From NCBI RefSeq assembly GCF_030127145.1, contig NZ_CP126158.1, positions 1,364,001-1,428,000 of the forward strand: a stretch of 64,000 nucleotides of DNA, given 5' to 3'. The notes beneath the pieces were generated by a model, which was not told the origin of the DNA, made no database searches, and worked only from the letters and a program-made list of their open reading frames with translations. Positions 8,089 through 17,304 of the stretch are shown piece by piece (position 1 is the stretch's first letter; each line of letters starts with the position of its first letter). A program made the translations under genes and the position numbers. The DNA comes from Halobaculum halobium. GTDB taxonomy: Archaea; Halobacteriota; Halobacteria; Halobacteriales; Haloferacaceae.

Positions 8089-9385
8089 AGCCACCGGGAC
8101 GGGTCCGCTCGGCGCCGGCGACGGCGAGGCCGACGACGACACGATCCTGAGCGTTCAGGGGCTGACGAAGCACTTCAGTCAGTCCGACGGGATGCTGTCG
8201 GCGCTGTTCGACGAGCCCCCCGTTCGCGCGGTCGAGGACGTGAGCTTCGACGTGAAGCGCGGCGAGACGCTCGGGCTCGTCGGCGAGTCCGGGTGCGGGA
8301 AGTCGACGCTCGCGCGCACCATCCTCCGACTCATCGATCCCACGGACGGTGCCGTTTACTTCGAGGGCGACAACCTCGCAGAGCTGTCGGGATCGGACCT
8401 CCGCGAGCGCCGCCGCGACCTGCAGATGATCTTCCAAGATCCCCAGTCGAGCCTGGACCCGCGGATGAAGGTCGGCCCCATCGTTGAGGAGCCGATGAAA
8501 GCGCACGGGCTCTACACGGGCGAACGCGAGGAACGCGCCCGCGAGTTGCTGGAGAAGGTCGGGCTCGACCCGCACCACTACAACCGCTACCCCCACCAGT
8601 TCTCCGGGGGTCAACGCCAGCGGATCAACCTGGCGCGAGCGCTGTCGGTCAACCCCGACTTCATCGTCTGCGACGAGCCGGTGTCGGCGCTCGACGTCTC
8701 GATCCAGGCGCAGGTGCTCAACACGATGCAGGAGCTGCAAGACGAGTTCGGTCTCACCTACCTGTTCATCGCACACGACCTCAGCGTCATCCGCCACATC
8801 TCCGACCGCGTCGCCGTGATGTACCTCGGCCAGCTGGTCGAACTCGCCGAGACCGAGGAACTGTTCGATCACCCGAAACACCCGTACACGGAGGCGCTGC
8901 TCGATTCCATCCCGGTCCCGGACCCGCGCGCGACGGGTGCCCGGAGCGTGCTGGAAGGCGACGTTCCCTCGCCGATCGAGCCCCCGTCTGGCTGTCGGTT
9001 CCGGACCCGGTGTCCGAAGCTCATCCAGCCGGACGAGTTCACGATGGACGCCGACACGTGGGCGGCCGTCCGGGAGTTCACTCGTGCGGTGGACCGGCGC
9101 ACATTCGAGGCCGAGGACCGCGGCGCCGTCCGTGCGGAGTTCTTCCCCGACGGACCGCCCTCGGGACGCGCGGGGGACGTCGTCGACGAGGCCCTCGATC
9201 GGGTCGCCGACGAGGAGTGGGAAGACGCGGCCGATCAGCTCGTGTCCACGTTCGCCGACGCGAGCATCTGTGCGACCGAAGAGCCGTCGTACGCCGTCGA
9301 GCCGACGGTCGGCGACGGTCAGCACTTCGCCGCCTGCCACCTCCACCGCGAGGACGTGGAGGCGCCCGCACCCGCCGACGACTGA
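8081..9385 (+). CDS. Peptide ABC transporter ATPase DppF-type (importer 1)
   Basis: This 434-residue ABC ATPase is the partner of the preceding DppD. Walker A GESGCGKS is at 68-75, signature SGGQRQ at 175-180 and Walker B FIVCDE near 194-199. The ATG at 8081 overlaps the dppD stop by eight bases. The protein is about 100 residues longer than usual. After [12 protein letters not shown], in the cysteine-rich C-terminal motif, there is an acidic helical insertion (about residues 315-405, including [21 protein letters not shown]), and the next cysteines come only at SICATEE and AACH. The DppF of importer 2 carries a comparable insertion, so it is a family trait here rather than a local error. Confidence 0.92.
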   Translation: MSEATGTGPLGAGDGEADDDTILSVQGLTKHFSQSDGMLSALFDEPPVRAVEDVSFDVKRGETLGLVGESGCGKSTLARTILRLIDPTDGAVYFEGDNLAELSGSDLRERRRDLQMIFQDPQSSLDPRMKVGPIVEEPMKAHGLYTGEREERARELLEKVGLDPHHYNRYPHQFSGGQRQRINLARALSVNPDFIVCDEPVSALDVSIQAQVLNTMQELQDEFGLTYLFIAHDLSVIRHISDRVAVMYLGQLVELAETEELFDHPKHPYTEALLDSIPVPDPRATGARSVLEGDVPSPIEPPSGCRFRTRCPKLIQPDEFTMDADTWAAVREFTRAVDRRTFEAEDRGAVRAEFFPDGPPSGRAGDVVDEALDRVADEEWEDAADQLVSTFADASICATEEPSYAVEPTVGDGQHFAACHLHREDVEAPAPADD

Positions 9386-9464
9386 GGCGACCGTCGTCGA
9401 ACGACCGATCGGCGGGAGCGGTCCATTTCTCGAAGGATCAGTCGGGTCACCAGCGACGGCGCCG

Positions 9465-9956
9465 TCACTCGATACGGAACGTCGTCCGGGCCTCGGGTCG
9501 CTCGCGCTCGGTCGCGACGAACGCGCGGATCTCGTGATCCCCGCGGTCGAGCGGCGACGAGCGAACGCCGCGGCCGTCGCGACGGGTCACCCGGCCGTCC
9601 CACGTCCACTCGCGGGTCTTGCGCTCGCGGGCGCGAAACGAGAGCACCCCCGAGCCGCCGGGGTCGCGCCGCGGCTCCTCGCTGGCCTCCAGCGCGCCGT
9701 CGACTTCCCACCCCCACAGCCGGCGCGACGAAGTCGTCACCGCGACCGGCACGGGGAGGCGATTGCGAATGACGACGCGCACCGACACGGCGTCGTCCGG
9801 GGCGTACACCTCGCGGTCGGTGTCGACGGCGATCGAGAGCCCCCGAGCGATCAGCGGCGCCGGGAGGAGGGCGGCGACGGCCGCGCCGAGGTAATCGCGC
9901 GTCTCGTCGAAGCCGAGGCGGTCCCGCTCCTCGCGGCTGCGCGGGGACTGTGGCAC
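9465..9956 (-). CDS. Haloarchaeal hypothetical protein, beta-sandwich (BsuPI-like) domain
   Basis: This 163-residue protein starts at GTG 9956. After a short charged N-terminus there is a hydrophobic stretch (YLGAAVAALLPAPLIARG), then a domain of alternating strands (LSIAVDTDREVYAPDDAVSV, VVIRNRLPVPVAVTTSS, WGWEVDGALEASEE). This pattern of a 'premise' strand, an 'in-nature-of-rights' type strand and a C-terminal GDHEIRAFVA strand resembles BsuPI/ig-like domains, but no catalytic residues are evident. The function is unknown. It sits between two blocks of peptide-importer genes, downstream of ggt on the same strand with a 91-base gap, so co-expression with ggt is possible. Confidence 0.6.
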   Translation of the reverse strand: MPQSPRSREERDRLGFDETRDYLGAAVAALLPAPLIARGLSIAVDTDREVYAPDDAVSVRVVIRNRLPVPVAVTTSSRRLWGWEVDGALEASEEPRRDPGGSGVLSFRARERKTREWTWDGRVTRRDGRGVRSSPLDRGDHEIRAFVATERERPEARTTFRIE

Positions 9957-10047
9957 GGGCGCCAGAAGGACCGAGAGGCGAATGAGGGTGTCGGTTTAAC
10001 GGGCAGCCGCCGCCCCCTCGTTCGCCGAACGCGACAGCTCGGGGCCG

Positions 10048-11685
10048 TCAGTACCCCTGCGCGTTGCCGTCCTTTCGGGGTTCGGTCGCCCCCGACAGGA
10101 CACCGTCTGCGTTGCGGACGATCTGTGCGCCGCCGAACAGCGCCGGGAGGAGCGTCTTCACGTCGTGCCCCTTCCGGACCAGCTTCGCGGCCGTGTCGCC
10201 GTCGAAGTGGGGCTCGAGCGCCAGGCTGCCCTCCTCTCGGTAGCGCCATCGGGCGCTGTCGAGCGCCGTCTGGAGCGGCTGGTCGTAATCGACGATGTTC
10301 GAGATCAGCTGGACGTGACCCTGCGGCTGCATGTATCCCCCCATCACGCCGAACGCCGCCCAATCGTCCGTCTCCTCGTCGTCGGGCGCGAAGTCCGCCA
10401 ACGCTGGGATCAGCGTGTGGAACGGGCGTTTCCCGGGCGCTAGCGAATTGGGATGGTCGGGGTCCAGCGAGAACGAGGAGCCGCGGTTCTGCAGCGCGAT
10501 GCCGGTGTCGCCCGCGACGAGCCCGGAACCGAAGCCGGCGAACCGGGAGTTGATGAAGGAGACGACGTTGCCCTCGTCGTCGGCGACGCACAGCAAGACG
10601 GTGTCGGCGTCCTCGGCGTTGGCGTCGGGGACGCCGAAGGTCACGTCGTCGTTGCACTCCTCGCCGACCTCCTGTGCGCGCGTCGCGGCCCACTCCTTGC
10701 TCGCCAGCGGCGGGTGCTCCTCGAACGCGGGGTCGGTGATGTAGCGGTGGCCGTCGTGGAACGCGAGCTTCAGCGCCTCCGAGAAGTAGTGGACGCGCTC
10801 GGGCGAGTCGTAGGCGTACTCGCCGGCGCCGAGTTCCTCGGCGATGTTGAGCGCCTCTAAGGCGATGAGCCCCTGGTTGTTCGGCGGAAGCTCGTACACC
10901 TCGGTCCCGTTGTAGGTGGTCGAGACGGGGTCGGGGAACTCCGGCTCGAAGTCGGCGAGGTCCTCGACGCTGAGGAAGCCGCCCTGCGATTGGACCTCTG
11001 CGGCGATCTGCTCTGCGATCTCCCCCTCGTACACCACGTCGGCGCCCTCCTCGGCGATCCGCCGCATCGACTCGCCCAGCTTCGGGAGCGTGACGCGCTG
11101 GCCCACGTCCGGTGCCTCGCCCTCGAAGAGGAACGCCTCGCGGGCGTTGTCGGTCTCGAACAGGTCCTCGCCGTGCTGCCACTGCGCGGAGACGACCTCC
11201 GAGACCGGGTAGCCGTCGATCGCGTAGCGGATCGCCGGCTGGAGCAGCTCCGAGAGGGATTTCTCGCCGAACCGATCGGCGGTGACCTCCCAGCCGCGGG
11301 CGGTCCCCGGAACCGTCACCGCGTGCGCGCCGGTGTCGGGCATCTCGGCGTCGGCGGGGTCGACGTCTTCCTCGTCGGCGACGGCCTCCCGAACCCGGTC
11401 GATAGTCGCGTCGGCGGGCGCCGGACCACACGAGCGCATCGCGCCCACCTCGCCGTCTGCGGTGCGATACAGCGCGAACACGTCGCCGCCGAGTCCCGTC
11501 GAGGTCGGCTCGACCACGTTCAACGCGGCAGCGGTCGCGACCGCTGCGTCGAAGGCGTTTCCTCCGTCCTCGAGCACGGAGACCCCCGCCTGCGACGCGA
11601 GCGGCTGACTGGTAGCCACGACGCCGCGTTGACCGTACACCGTCGATCGGCGGGACGCGAACCGATCGATGTCCGGATTGTCCAT
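10048..11685 (-). CDS. ggt: Gamma-glutamyltransferase / gamma-glutamyl hydrolase proenzyme
   Basis: This 545-residue Ntn-hydrolase family enzyme hydrolyses or transfers gamma-glutamyl groups. The large subunit starts RGVVATSQPLASQAG and has the NAFDAAVATAAALNVVEP segment typical of the family. The expected autocleavage/nucleophile Thr is in EDADTVLLC (near residue 360), followed by DDEGNVVSFINS, GFGSGLV and LAPGKRPFHTLIP, all family landmarks. There is no obvious signal peptide, so a cytoplasmic site is likely. Haloarchaea use gamma-glutamylcysteine rather than glutathione, so gamma-Glu-Cys or imported gamma-glutamyl peptides are plausible substrates (inference). The ATG at 11685 is chosen over an in-frame GTG at 11700; a TATA-like element 27 bases upstream favours it. 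It diverges from the DUF1028 gene. Confidence 0.92.
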   Translation of the reverse strand: MDNPDIDRFASRRSTVYGQRGVVATSQPLASQAGVSVLEDGGNAFDAAVATAAALNVVEPTSTGLGGDVFALYRTADGEVGAMRSCGPAPADATIDRVREAVADEEDVDPADAEMPDTGAHAVTVPGTARGWEVTADRFGEKSLSELLQPAIRYAIDGYPVSEVVSAQWQHGEDLFETDNAREAFLFEGEAPDVGQRVTLPKLGESMRRIAEEGADVVYEGEIAEQIAAEVQSQGGFLSVEDLADFEPEFPDPVSTTYNGTEVYELPPNNQGLIALEALNIAEELGAGEYAYDSPERVHYFSEALKLAFHDGHRYITDPAFEEHPPLASKEWAATRAQEVGEECNDDVTFGVPDANAEDADTVLLCVADDEGNVVSFINSRFAGFGSGLVAGDTGIALQNRGSSFSLDPDHPNSLAPGKRPFHTLIPALADFAPDDEETDDWAAFGVMGGYMQPQGHVQLISNIVDYDQPLQTALDSARWRYREEGSLALEPHFDGDTAAKLVRKGHDVKTLLPALFGGAQIVRNADGVLSGATEPRKDGNAQGY

Positions 11686-11740
11686 ACCGCAGGGAATCAC
11701 CGGGACGGTGAAAACGTGGTACCGAATACTTTCGGCGGAT

Positions 11741-11750
11741 GGGTTTTTTA
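11741..11750 (+). promoter_or_regulatory. TATA element for the DUF1028 gene
   Basis: The T-rich run gggtttttta is centred about 27 bases before the ATG at 11773, which predicts a leaderless transcript. A separate TATA-like element (gtgaaaacg, 11708-11716) serves ggt on the other strand. Confidence 0.55.
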
Positions 11751-11772
11751 TTCGTCCACGGTACGAATGGTC

Positions 11773-12453
11773 ATGACGTTCTCACTTTGCGTTCGCGCAG
11801 CGACCCCCGAGGGACCGGCCTTCGGCGTCGGCGTCGCCACCGACGCGCCGGCGGTCGGTGCGCTCGCGCCGTACGTGAGCCACCGGGGCGCCGTGAGCAC
11901 CCAGAGCTTCGTCAACGTCCGCCTGGGTCGCCGCGGGATCGCGCTGCTCGACGATGTCGGCGTCGAGTCGGCGCTTCCGGGACTCTTAGACCGAGACGAC
12001 GACGCCGAACTCCGGCAACTCCACGGCGTCGACGGCGACGGCGGCGCGTTTGCGTTCACCGGCGACGACTGCGACCCGTGGAGCGGCGACCTCGTTCGCG
12101 CCGACGACGGCGTCACCGCCGCCGGGAACATGCTCGCGAACGGCGACACGCTCGACGCGGCAGTCGGGGCGTTCCTCGCCGGCGACGACGAGGCCTCGAA
12201 CGACCCCGTCCCGGACGCCGACCTCGTCCCGCGGCTGCTCGACGCGCTCGATGCGGGCCGCGACGCCGGCGGCGACAAACGCGGGCACTCCTCGGCCGCC
12301 GTGCTCGTGAAGGCGCCCAAGACGACCGCGTACCACGACCTCCGCGTCGACGAACACGAGGATCCGATCACAGAGCTCCGCCGGGTGTACGAGGCCGCGG
12401 AGGCGGCGAGCGGCGACTTCACCGAGGAGAAGAAAGAACGGATCTTCGACTGA
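11773..12453 (+). CDS. DUF1028 family protein (Ntn-hydrolase-like)
   Basis: This 226-residue protein belongs to the DUF1028 family, whose members have an Ntn-hydrolase fold and are often encoded beside gamma-glutamyltransferases and peptide transporters. The family signature is clear: MTFSLCVRAATPEGPAFGVGV, then ALAPYVSHRGAVSTQSFVN, then VTAAGNMLAN. A conserved VLV/DLRVDEHEDPITELRR segment lies near the C-terminus. The reaction is not established; an amide hydrolase acting on peptides is the usual guess. It is divergent from ggt with 87 bases between, an arrangement that supports a shared pathway. An in-frame ATG at 11767 is the alternative start. Confidence 0.88.
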   Translation: MTFSLCVRAATPEGPAFGVGVATDAPAVGALAPYVSHRGAVSTQSFVNVRLGRRGIALLDDVGVESALPGLLDRDDDAELRQLHGVDGDGGAFAFTGDDCDPWSGDLVRADDGVTAAGNMLANGDTLDAAVGAFLAGDDEASNDPVPDADLVPRLLDALDAGRDAGGDKRGHSSAAVLVKAPKTTAYHDLRVDEHEDPITELRRVYEAAEAASGDFTEEKKERIFD

Positions 12454-12677
12454 CCGAGCCGCCTCGTCGCTGAGTACCATTACGGATACCGCGGCCAGTT
12501 GCCCCGTGACGTGAACGTCGACGCGCGGCGGGCAGCGGGTGTACGGCGCACCGTCGCGTGGCTGGGACCGAGCGCCGTCTGTCAGCCGCGAAGAACCGAA
12601 CACTCACGAGTGTTGTACTCCGACAGCGACGCCAGTGGCGGTCGCTGCCGGCGAGGGCAGGGACGCCGGCACCCACG

Positions 12678-13988
12678 TCAGTCGTCGGCCATCGGGGCGC
12701 CGGGCGCGTCCGGGTCGATTCGGTGACACGCCGCCGTCCGGCCGCGGCTCGGTTCGACGAGTCGGGGGACCTCGTCGGTACACGGCGACGGCAGCGCAGC
12801 CGCGAGCCGATCGGCCGCCTCGCCGTCCTCGCCGGCCACGAGGAGACCGATCGCCGTCTCGACGGCCTCGCGCGCCTCGGGCGGGAGGTCGTCGACGCTG
12901 CCGGGGAGCGACGTGTCGACGATGTGGTCGGCCACCGCTTCGTCGCCCGCCGGCTCCCCTTCGGCTTCGAGCCGCCGCCGCGCCGCCTTGGGGTCGATCT
13001 CCCCGTTCTCGACGCGGTTCCGGAGCGTGAACGCCCGGCGGAAGGTCGGCTGGTCGGCCGGCCAGTCGGCGGGCGGAATCACCCGGTGACACCGCGTGTG
13101 AAACCGGCAGCCGGTTGGTGGATCCAGCGGCGAGGGGACGTTGCCCTCCAACACGATCCGGCCGCCGCGCGCGTCGGGATCGATCCGAGGGACCGCCGAC
13201 AGCAGCGCCTCCGAGTAGGGGTGGTGCTGCGTCTCGAAGAGCTCGTCCACGGGCGCCGTCTCGACGATCTCGCCGAGGTACATCACCGCGACTCGGTCGG
13301 CCACCTGCCTGACGACCGAGAGGTCGTGCGTAATGAACAGCAGGGAGACGCCGAACTCGTCTTGGAGCCCCTCCAAGAGGTTCAAGATCTGCGCCTGGAC
13401 GCTCACGTCGAGTGCCGACACCGGCTCGTCGGCGACGATGACGTCCGGCTCGACGGCGAGCGCGCGGGCGATCCCGACGCGCTGCTGTTGGCCGCCCGAG
13501 AACTGTGCCGGGTACCGGTCGATGTGCCGGGCCTCGAGGCCGACGCGTTCGAGGAGCTCGCGGACCCTGTCGCGGCGGTCCTCGGACGAGTCGCCGATCC
13601 CGTGGACTTCCATCGGGGCCGCGAGGATGTCGCCGACGGTCTGTCGGGGATTGAGCGACGCGAGGGGGTCCTGAAAGATCATCTGGAGCTCGGCGCGGTA
13701 GGGGCGCATCGAGCCGCCAGTGAGCCCGGTGATATCTTCGCCGCGGTAGCGGATCGTTCCGCCGGTCGGTGCATGGAGATTCAACAGCGTCTGCCCGAGC
13801 GTCGACTTGCCGCAGCCGGACTCGCCGACGACGGCGAGCGTTTCCCCGGCGCGAAGCTCAAGATCGACGCCGTCGACCGCCTTGACTTTGCCCCCGCCGC
13901 CGAGGATCCGGTCGACGATACCGTCGGACTGCGAGAAGTACTTCTGGAGGCCGTCCGCCTCCAGCACGGGGTCGGAGTCGGCGCTCAT
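12678..13988 (-). CDS. Peptide ABC transporter ATPase DppF-type (importer 2)
   Basis: This 436-residue ABC ATPase is the last gene of the leftward importer operon. Walker A GESGCGKS is at 55-62; FSGGQQQR and [12 protein letters not shown] provide signature and Walker B. As in importer 1, the C-terminal cysteine motif [12 protein letters not shown] is followed by a long acidic, helical insertion of about 100 residues before the next cysteine (SPCTDE) and TAACH. The start overlaps the stop of the DppD gene by four bases (ATGA), indicating translational coupling. Confidence 0.92.
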   Translation of the reverse strand: MSADSDPVLEADGLQKYFSQSDGIVDRILGGGGKVKAVDGVDLELRAGETLAVVGESGCGKSTLGQTLLNLHAPTGGTIRYRGEDITGLTGGSMRPYRAELQMIFQDPLASLNPRQTVGDILAAPMEVHGIGDSSEDRRDRVRELLERVGLEARHIDRYPAQFSGGQQQRVGIARALAVEPDVIVADEPVSALDVSVQAQILNLLEGLQDEFGVSLLFITHDLSVVRQVADRVAVMYLGEIVETAPVDELFETQHHPYSEALLSAVPRIDPDARGGRIVLEGNVPSPLDPPTGCRFHTRCHRVIPPADWPADQPTFRRAFTLRNRVENGEIDPKAARRRLEAEGEPAGDEAVADHIVDTSLPGSVDDLPPEAREAVETAIGLLVAGEDGEAADRLAAALPSPCTDEVPRLVEPSRGRTAACHRIDPDAPGAPMADD

Positions 13989-15259
13989 AGGCGATCACGC
14001 TCCGGGCCGCGACGGAGGCACGCCGCTTCGTGTCGCTCTCCCACCTGACGAAACGCCGGTTCGCGCTCGAAGCACTCCCGCATGGACTCCGGACACCGCG
14101 GCGCAAAGTGGCACGCGTACGGGATGTCGATGAGATCGGGGACGTTCCCGTGGATCGGCTCGACCTCCTGATCCGGGTCGGAGAGCCGCGGTGTCGACGC
14201 CAGCAGCCCACGCGTGTAGGGGTGTTGCGGGTCCGCGAACAGCGTGTCCGCGGGAGCCTTCTCGACGATCTCGCCGGCGTACATCACGTTCACGCGGTCG
14301 CACGTCTCGGCGACCACCGCGAGGTCGTGCGTTATCAACAGGATCGACGTGTCGAACGCCTCCTTGAGCGAGACCAACTCGTCGAGGATCTGCGCTTGGA
14401 TCGTCACGTCGAGCGCGGTCGTCGGCTCGTCGGCGATCAGCAGGTCTGGCTCGCAGGACAACGCCATCGCGATCATCGCGCGCTGGCGCATCCCGCCCGA
14501 GAACTCGTGTGGGAAGTCCGTCGCGCGGGCTTCGGCCTCGGGGATCTCGACGGCTTCGAGCATCTCGATGGCCCGGCGCCACGCCTCCCCGTTCTTGGCG
14601 GCGCCGACGATCTTCCGCTTCAGCTCCGCCGGCAGCGAGATCGATTCGCCTACATCCTGATGGAGCCGGACGGTCTCGGCAATCTGTTCGCCGACCGACA
14701 GCGTCGGGTTCAGGGAGTTCATCGGGTCCTGGAACACCATCGAGATCCGGCCACCCCGCAGGCGCTGGAGCGCCGGTTCGGACGCGCGCCGGATGTCGAC
14801 GAACCCCGAGACCGGGACCCCGTCGCGGTCGCGCTCGCGGACGACCACAAACTCGCCGGGGCCGGCGAGGCTCGCGGCCGCCGCGGTTTCAGAGACCGCG
14901 CCGTCGGCTGTCTCGCGAGCGACGGCGACGTCGTCGTCGCTGGCGTCGACGACGGCGTCGGGAAACGTGTCGGCGAGGTCGCGGACGACGTCGATGTCCC
15001 GGAGACAGACCGCGCCGGCGACGACCTCGCCCGGGGCTTCGACCATCCCCATGAGACTCTGCGCCAGGACGGACTTGCCCGATCCGGACTCGCCGACCAG
15101 CCCGACGATCTCGCCGGGTTCGATCGACAGGTCCGCCCGGGCGACCGCCTCGACGGTGCCGCGTTCGGTTGGGAACTGCGTCTGCAATCCGGTCACTTCG
15201 AGCAACGGCTCGTCGCCAGCGCCGGTGTGCCGCGGCTCGGCGGAGGCGTCAGCGCGCAT
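13985..15259 (-). CDS. Peptide ABC transporter ATPase DppD-type (importer 2)
   Basis: This 424-residue ABC ATPase has Walker A GESGSGKS at 56-63, Q-loop [10 protein letters not shown] near 176, signature SGGMRQR and Walker [13 protein letters not shown]. It is unusually long for a DppD. An acidic segment of about 80 residues (roughly 85-165, with [20 protein letters not shown]) is inserted between Walker A and the Q-loop, where relatives have a short strand pair. The C-terminal motif [14 protein letters not shown] is intact. The ATG at 15259 abuts the dppC stop without a gap. Confidence 0.92.
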   Translation of the reverse strand: MRADASAEPRHTGAGDEPLLEVTGLQTQFPTERGTVEAVARADLSIEPGEIVGLVGESGSGKSVLAQSLMGMVEAPGEVVAGAVCLRDIDVVRDLADTFPDAVVDASDDDVAVARETADGAVSETAAAASLAGPGEFVVVRERDRDGVPVSGFVDIRRASEPALQRLRGGRISMVFQDPMNSLNPTLSVGEQIAETVRLHQDVGESISLPAELKRKIVGAAKNGEAWRRAIEMLEAVEIPEAEARATDFPHEFSGGMRQRAMIAMALSCEPDLLIADEPTTALDVTIQAQILDELVSLKEAFDTSILLITHDLAVVAETCDRVNVMYAGEIVEKAPADTLFADPQHPYTRGLLASTPRLSDPDQEVEPIHGNVPDLIDIPYACHFAPRCPESMRECFEREPAFRQVGERHEAACLRRGPERDRL

Positions 15260-16351
15260 TCACTCCACCTCCGTCTGGCTGATGTCGAAGGCGTCGCGCA
15301 GCCCGTCGCCGAGGGTGTTGAACGCGAGCACGACGAGCATGATCGCGAGGCCGGGCATCACACTGATCCACGGCGCCTGCGAGATGAACTGTCGCCCGTC
15401 GGCGATGAGCAGCCCCCACGTCGGGGTCGTCGGCTTCACGCCGAGCCCGAGGAACGAGAGGCTCGCCTCCGCGAGGATCGCGAGCGGGAGCATCAGCGTC
15501 GCCTGCACGATCAGCGGTGCGACCGCGTTGGGAAGCATCTCCTTGAACATGATCCGAATGTCGCCCATCCCGGTCGCGCGGGCGGCCGTGACGTACTCTT
15601 CCTCGCGTATCGACAGCACTTCCCCGCGGATGATCCGCGCGAAGTCGTCGATGAACGCGATCCCGATGGCGAGGACGACGTTGATGACGCCGAGTCCGCC
15701 CATCATCGCGATGATCGCCACGCCGAGGATGATCTCCGGGAACGCCCACTGGAAGTCGACGTACCGCATGATCACCGAGTCGACCCAGCCGCCGTAGAAC
15801 CCGGCGACGATCCCGAGGGTCGTGCCGACGCCGAACGCGACCGCGACCGTGGCCAGCGCGACGAGCATCGATATGCGGGCCCCGTAGATGATGCGGGTGA
15901 GGATGTCATGGCCGAAGGAGTCGGTGCCGAGGTAGTGTGTAGTCGTCTCCATCGTCCCGTCGCCGTCGAAGTCACCGGTCGACTCCGACAGCGGCGCCTG
16001 CATGAACCCGAACGTCTCCTCGGGCCCGTGCGGCGCGACGTACGGCGCGAACAGGGCGAGAAACAGGAACGCGATCACGACGACCGCGCCCGCGAGCGCC
16101 AGCCGGTCGCGACGCAGCGTCGCCGCGATCCGCTGTGCGGTCGTTCGGTGCTCCTCGACCCGTTCGTCGACCTCGTACTCCGGCGGTACCTCTCCGGGGC
16201 CGAATTCGCCCTCGTACAGCCCGAAGGACGCCTTCGGCGTCGAGTCGGTGCCGCCGTCGGACCGGAGGTCGGTGTCGGATCGGCTCTCGGAATCGGTCGT
16301 CGAATTCGGGGCGTCTGCCGAGCGGTCGAACGCGTCCGACGGGTCGGTCAC
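15260..16351 (-). CDS. Peptide ABC transporter permease DppC-type (importer 2)
   Basis: This 363-residue permease starts at a GTG (16351) that overlaps the dppB stop. A cytoplasmic tail of about 85 acidic and polar residues precedes the first helix (LALAGAVVVIAFLFLALFAP). Family landmarks are HYLGTDSFGHDILTRIIYGA before helix 2, the EAA loop EEEYVTAARATGMGDIRIMF, and the C-terminal FNTLGDGLRDAFD. It forms the translocation path with the adjoining DppB. Confidence 0.92.
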   Translation of the reverse strand: MTDPSDAFDRSADAPNSTTDSESRSDTDLRSDGGTDSTPKASFGLYEGEFGPGEVPPEYEVDERVEEHRTTAQRIAATLRRDRLALAGAVVVIAFLFLALFAPYVAPHGPEETFGFMQAPLSESTGDFDGDGTMETTTHYLGTDSFGHDILTRIIYGARISMLVALATVAVAFGVGTTLGIVAGFYGGWVDSVIMRYVDFQWAFPEIILGVAIIAMMGGLGVINVVLAIGIAFIDDFARIIRGEVLSIREEEYVTAARATGMGDIRIMFKEMLPNAVAPLIVQATLMLPLAILAEASLSFLGLGVKPTTPTWGLLIADGRQFISQAPWISVMPGLAIMLVVLAFNTLGDGLRDAFDISQTEVE

Positions 16352-17304
16352 GCGCTCTCACCCCCGACGCGGATACGCGGGTCGATCGCGGTGTAGGCGA
16401 TGTCGACGAGTAGGTTCATGAACACGAAGACGCCCGAGATGAGGAGGATGGTTATCTGAGTCACGGGATAGTTGCGCTCCAGGATGGAGTTGACGAGCAC
16501 GCGCCCGAGTCCCTGGATGGAGAAGACGAGCTCCACCGTGACCGAGCCGCCAAGCACCAGCGCGAGCTGGATACCGGCGACGGTCACGACGGGGATGAGC
16601 GCGTTCTGCATGGCGTGTTTGTACAGGCGTGCACGGGAGCCGACGCCCTTCGCGAGGGCGGTGCGCATGTACCCCTCGTTGAGCGTCTCGATGAGCGACG
16701 AGCGCATCATCCGGGTGACGCCGGCGGCGTACGGGAGCCCGACGGCTATCGCCGGGAGGAGCACACTCTTGAACCACGGGCCGACGCCCTCCGAGAGCGA
16801 CGTGTACCCGACGATCGGGAGCCAATCGAGGTAGACGCCGAATACGATCGCCAAGAGGATCCCGACGAAGAACGCCGGCATCGAGATCCCGAGGAACGCC
16901 CCGATCGTCGCGGCGTAGTCCGCCGGCTCGTTGCGGCGCGTCGCGCCGATGACACCCGCAGGGATGGCGACCGCGAGCCCGAGCGCGACGCCGACCGCAG
17001 CGATGGCGAACGTCTTCGGCGCCGCTTCAGCGACGATCGCGGCGACCTGCTCGCTGGAGGTGATGCTCCGGCCGAACTCCAGGGAGAACAGGTCCGTCAT
17101 GAAATCGACGTACTGTACCGACAGCGGACGGTCGAGCCCCAGCTCGGCGCGCAGCGACGCGACCGCCTCCGGCGTCGCCTCCTGCCCGAGCATCGTCCTG
17201 ACCGGACCGCCGGGGATCGCCCGTAGCCCGAAGAACACCGTGGTGGCGACGAGCCACATCACGAACAGAGCGTGCCCGACGCGCTTCACGATGTACCGCC
17301 ACAT
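16348..17304 (-). CDS. Peptide ABC transporter permease DppB-type (importer 2)
   Basis: This 318-residue permease starts at ATG 17304, one base into the stop of the binding-protein gene. The N-terminal helix (GHALFVMWLVATTVFFGLRA) leads into IPGGPVRTMLGQEATPEA, the DppB external loop. The EAA loop near residue 215 reads GYMRTALAKGVGSRARLYKH. The protein ends with the near-invariant AYTAIDPRIR. The open frame continues upstream of 17304, but that part lies over the binding-protein gene and is not coding. Confidence 0.92.
   Translation of the reverse strand: MWRYIVKRVGHALFVMWLVATTVFFGLRAIPGGPVRTMLGQEATPEAVASLRAELGLDRPLSVQYVDFMTDLFSLEFGRSITSSEQVAAIVAEAAPKTFAIAAVGVALGLAVAIPAGVIGATRRNEPADYAATIGAFLGISMPAFFVGILLAIVFGVYLDWLPIVGYTSLSEGVGPWFKSVLLPAIAVGLPYAAGVTRMMRSSLIETLNEGYMRTALAKGVGSRARLYKHAMQNALIPVVTVAGIQLALVLGGSVTVELVFSIQGLGRVLVNSILERNYPVTQITILLISGVFVFMNLLVDIAYTAIDPRIRVGGESA

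Noticed and set aside
15260-16396. Long plus-strand frames across the importer 2 operon
   Set aside because: They mirror the operon genes on the other strand and have Arg/Asp/His-rich shadow composition.
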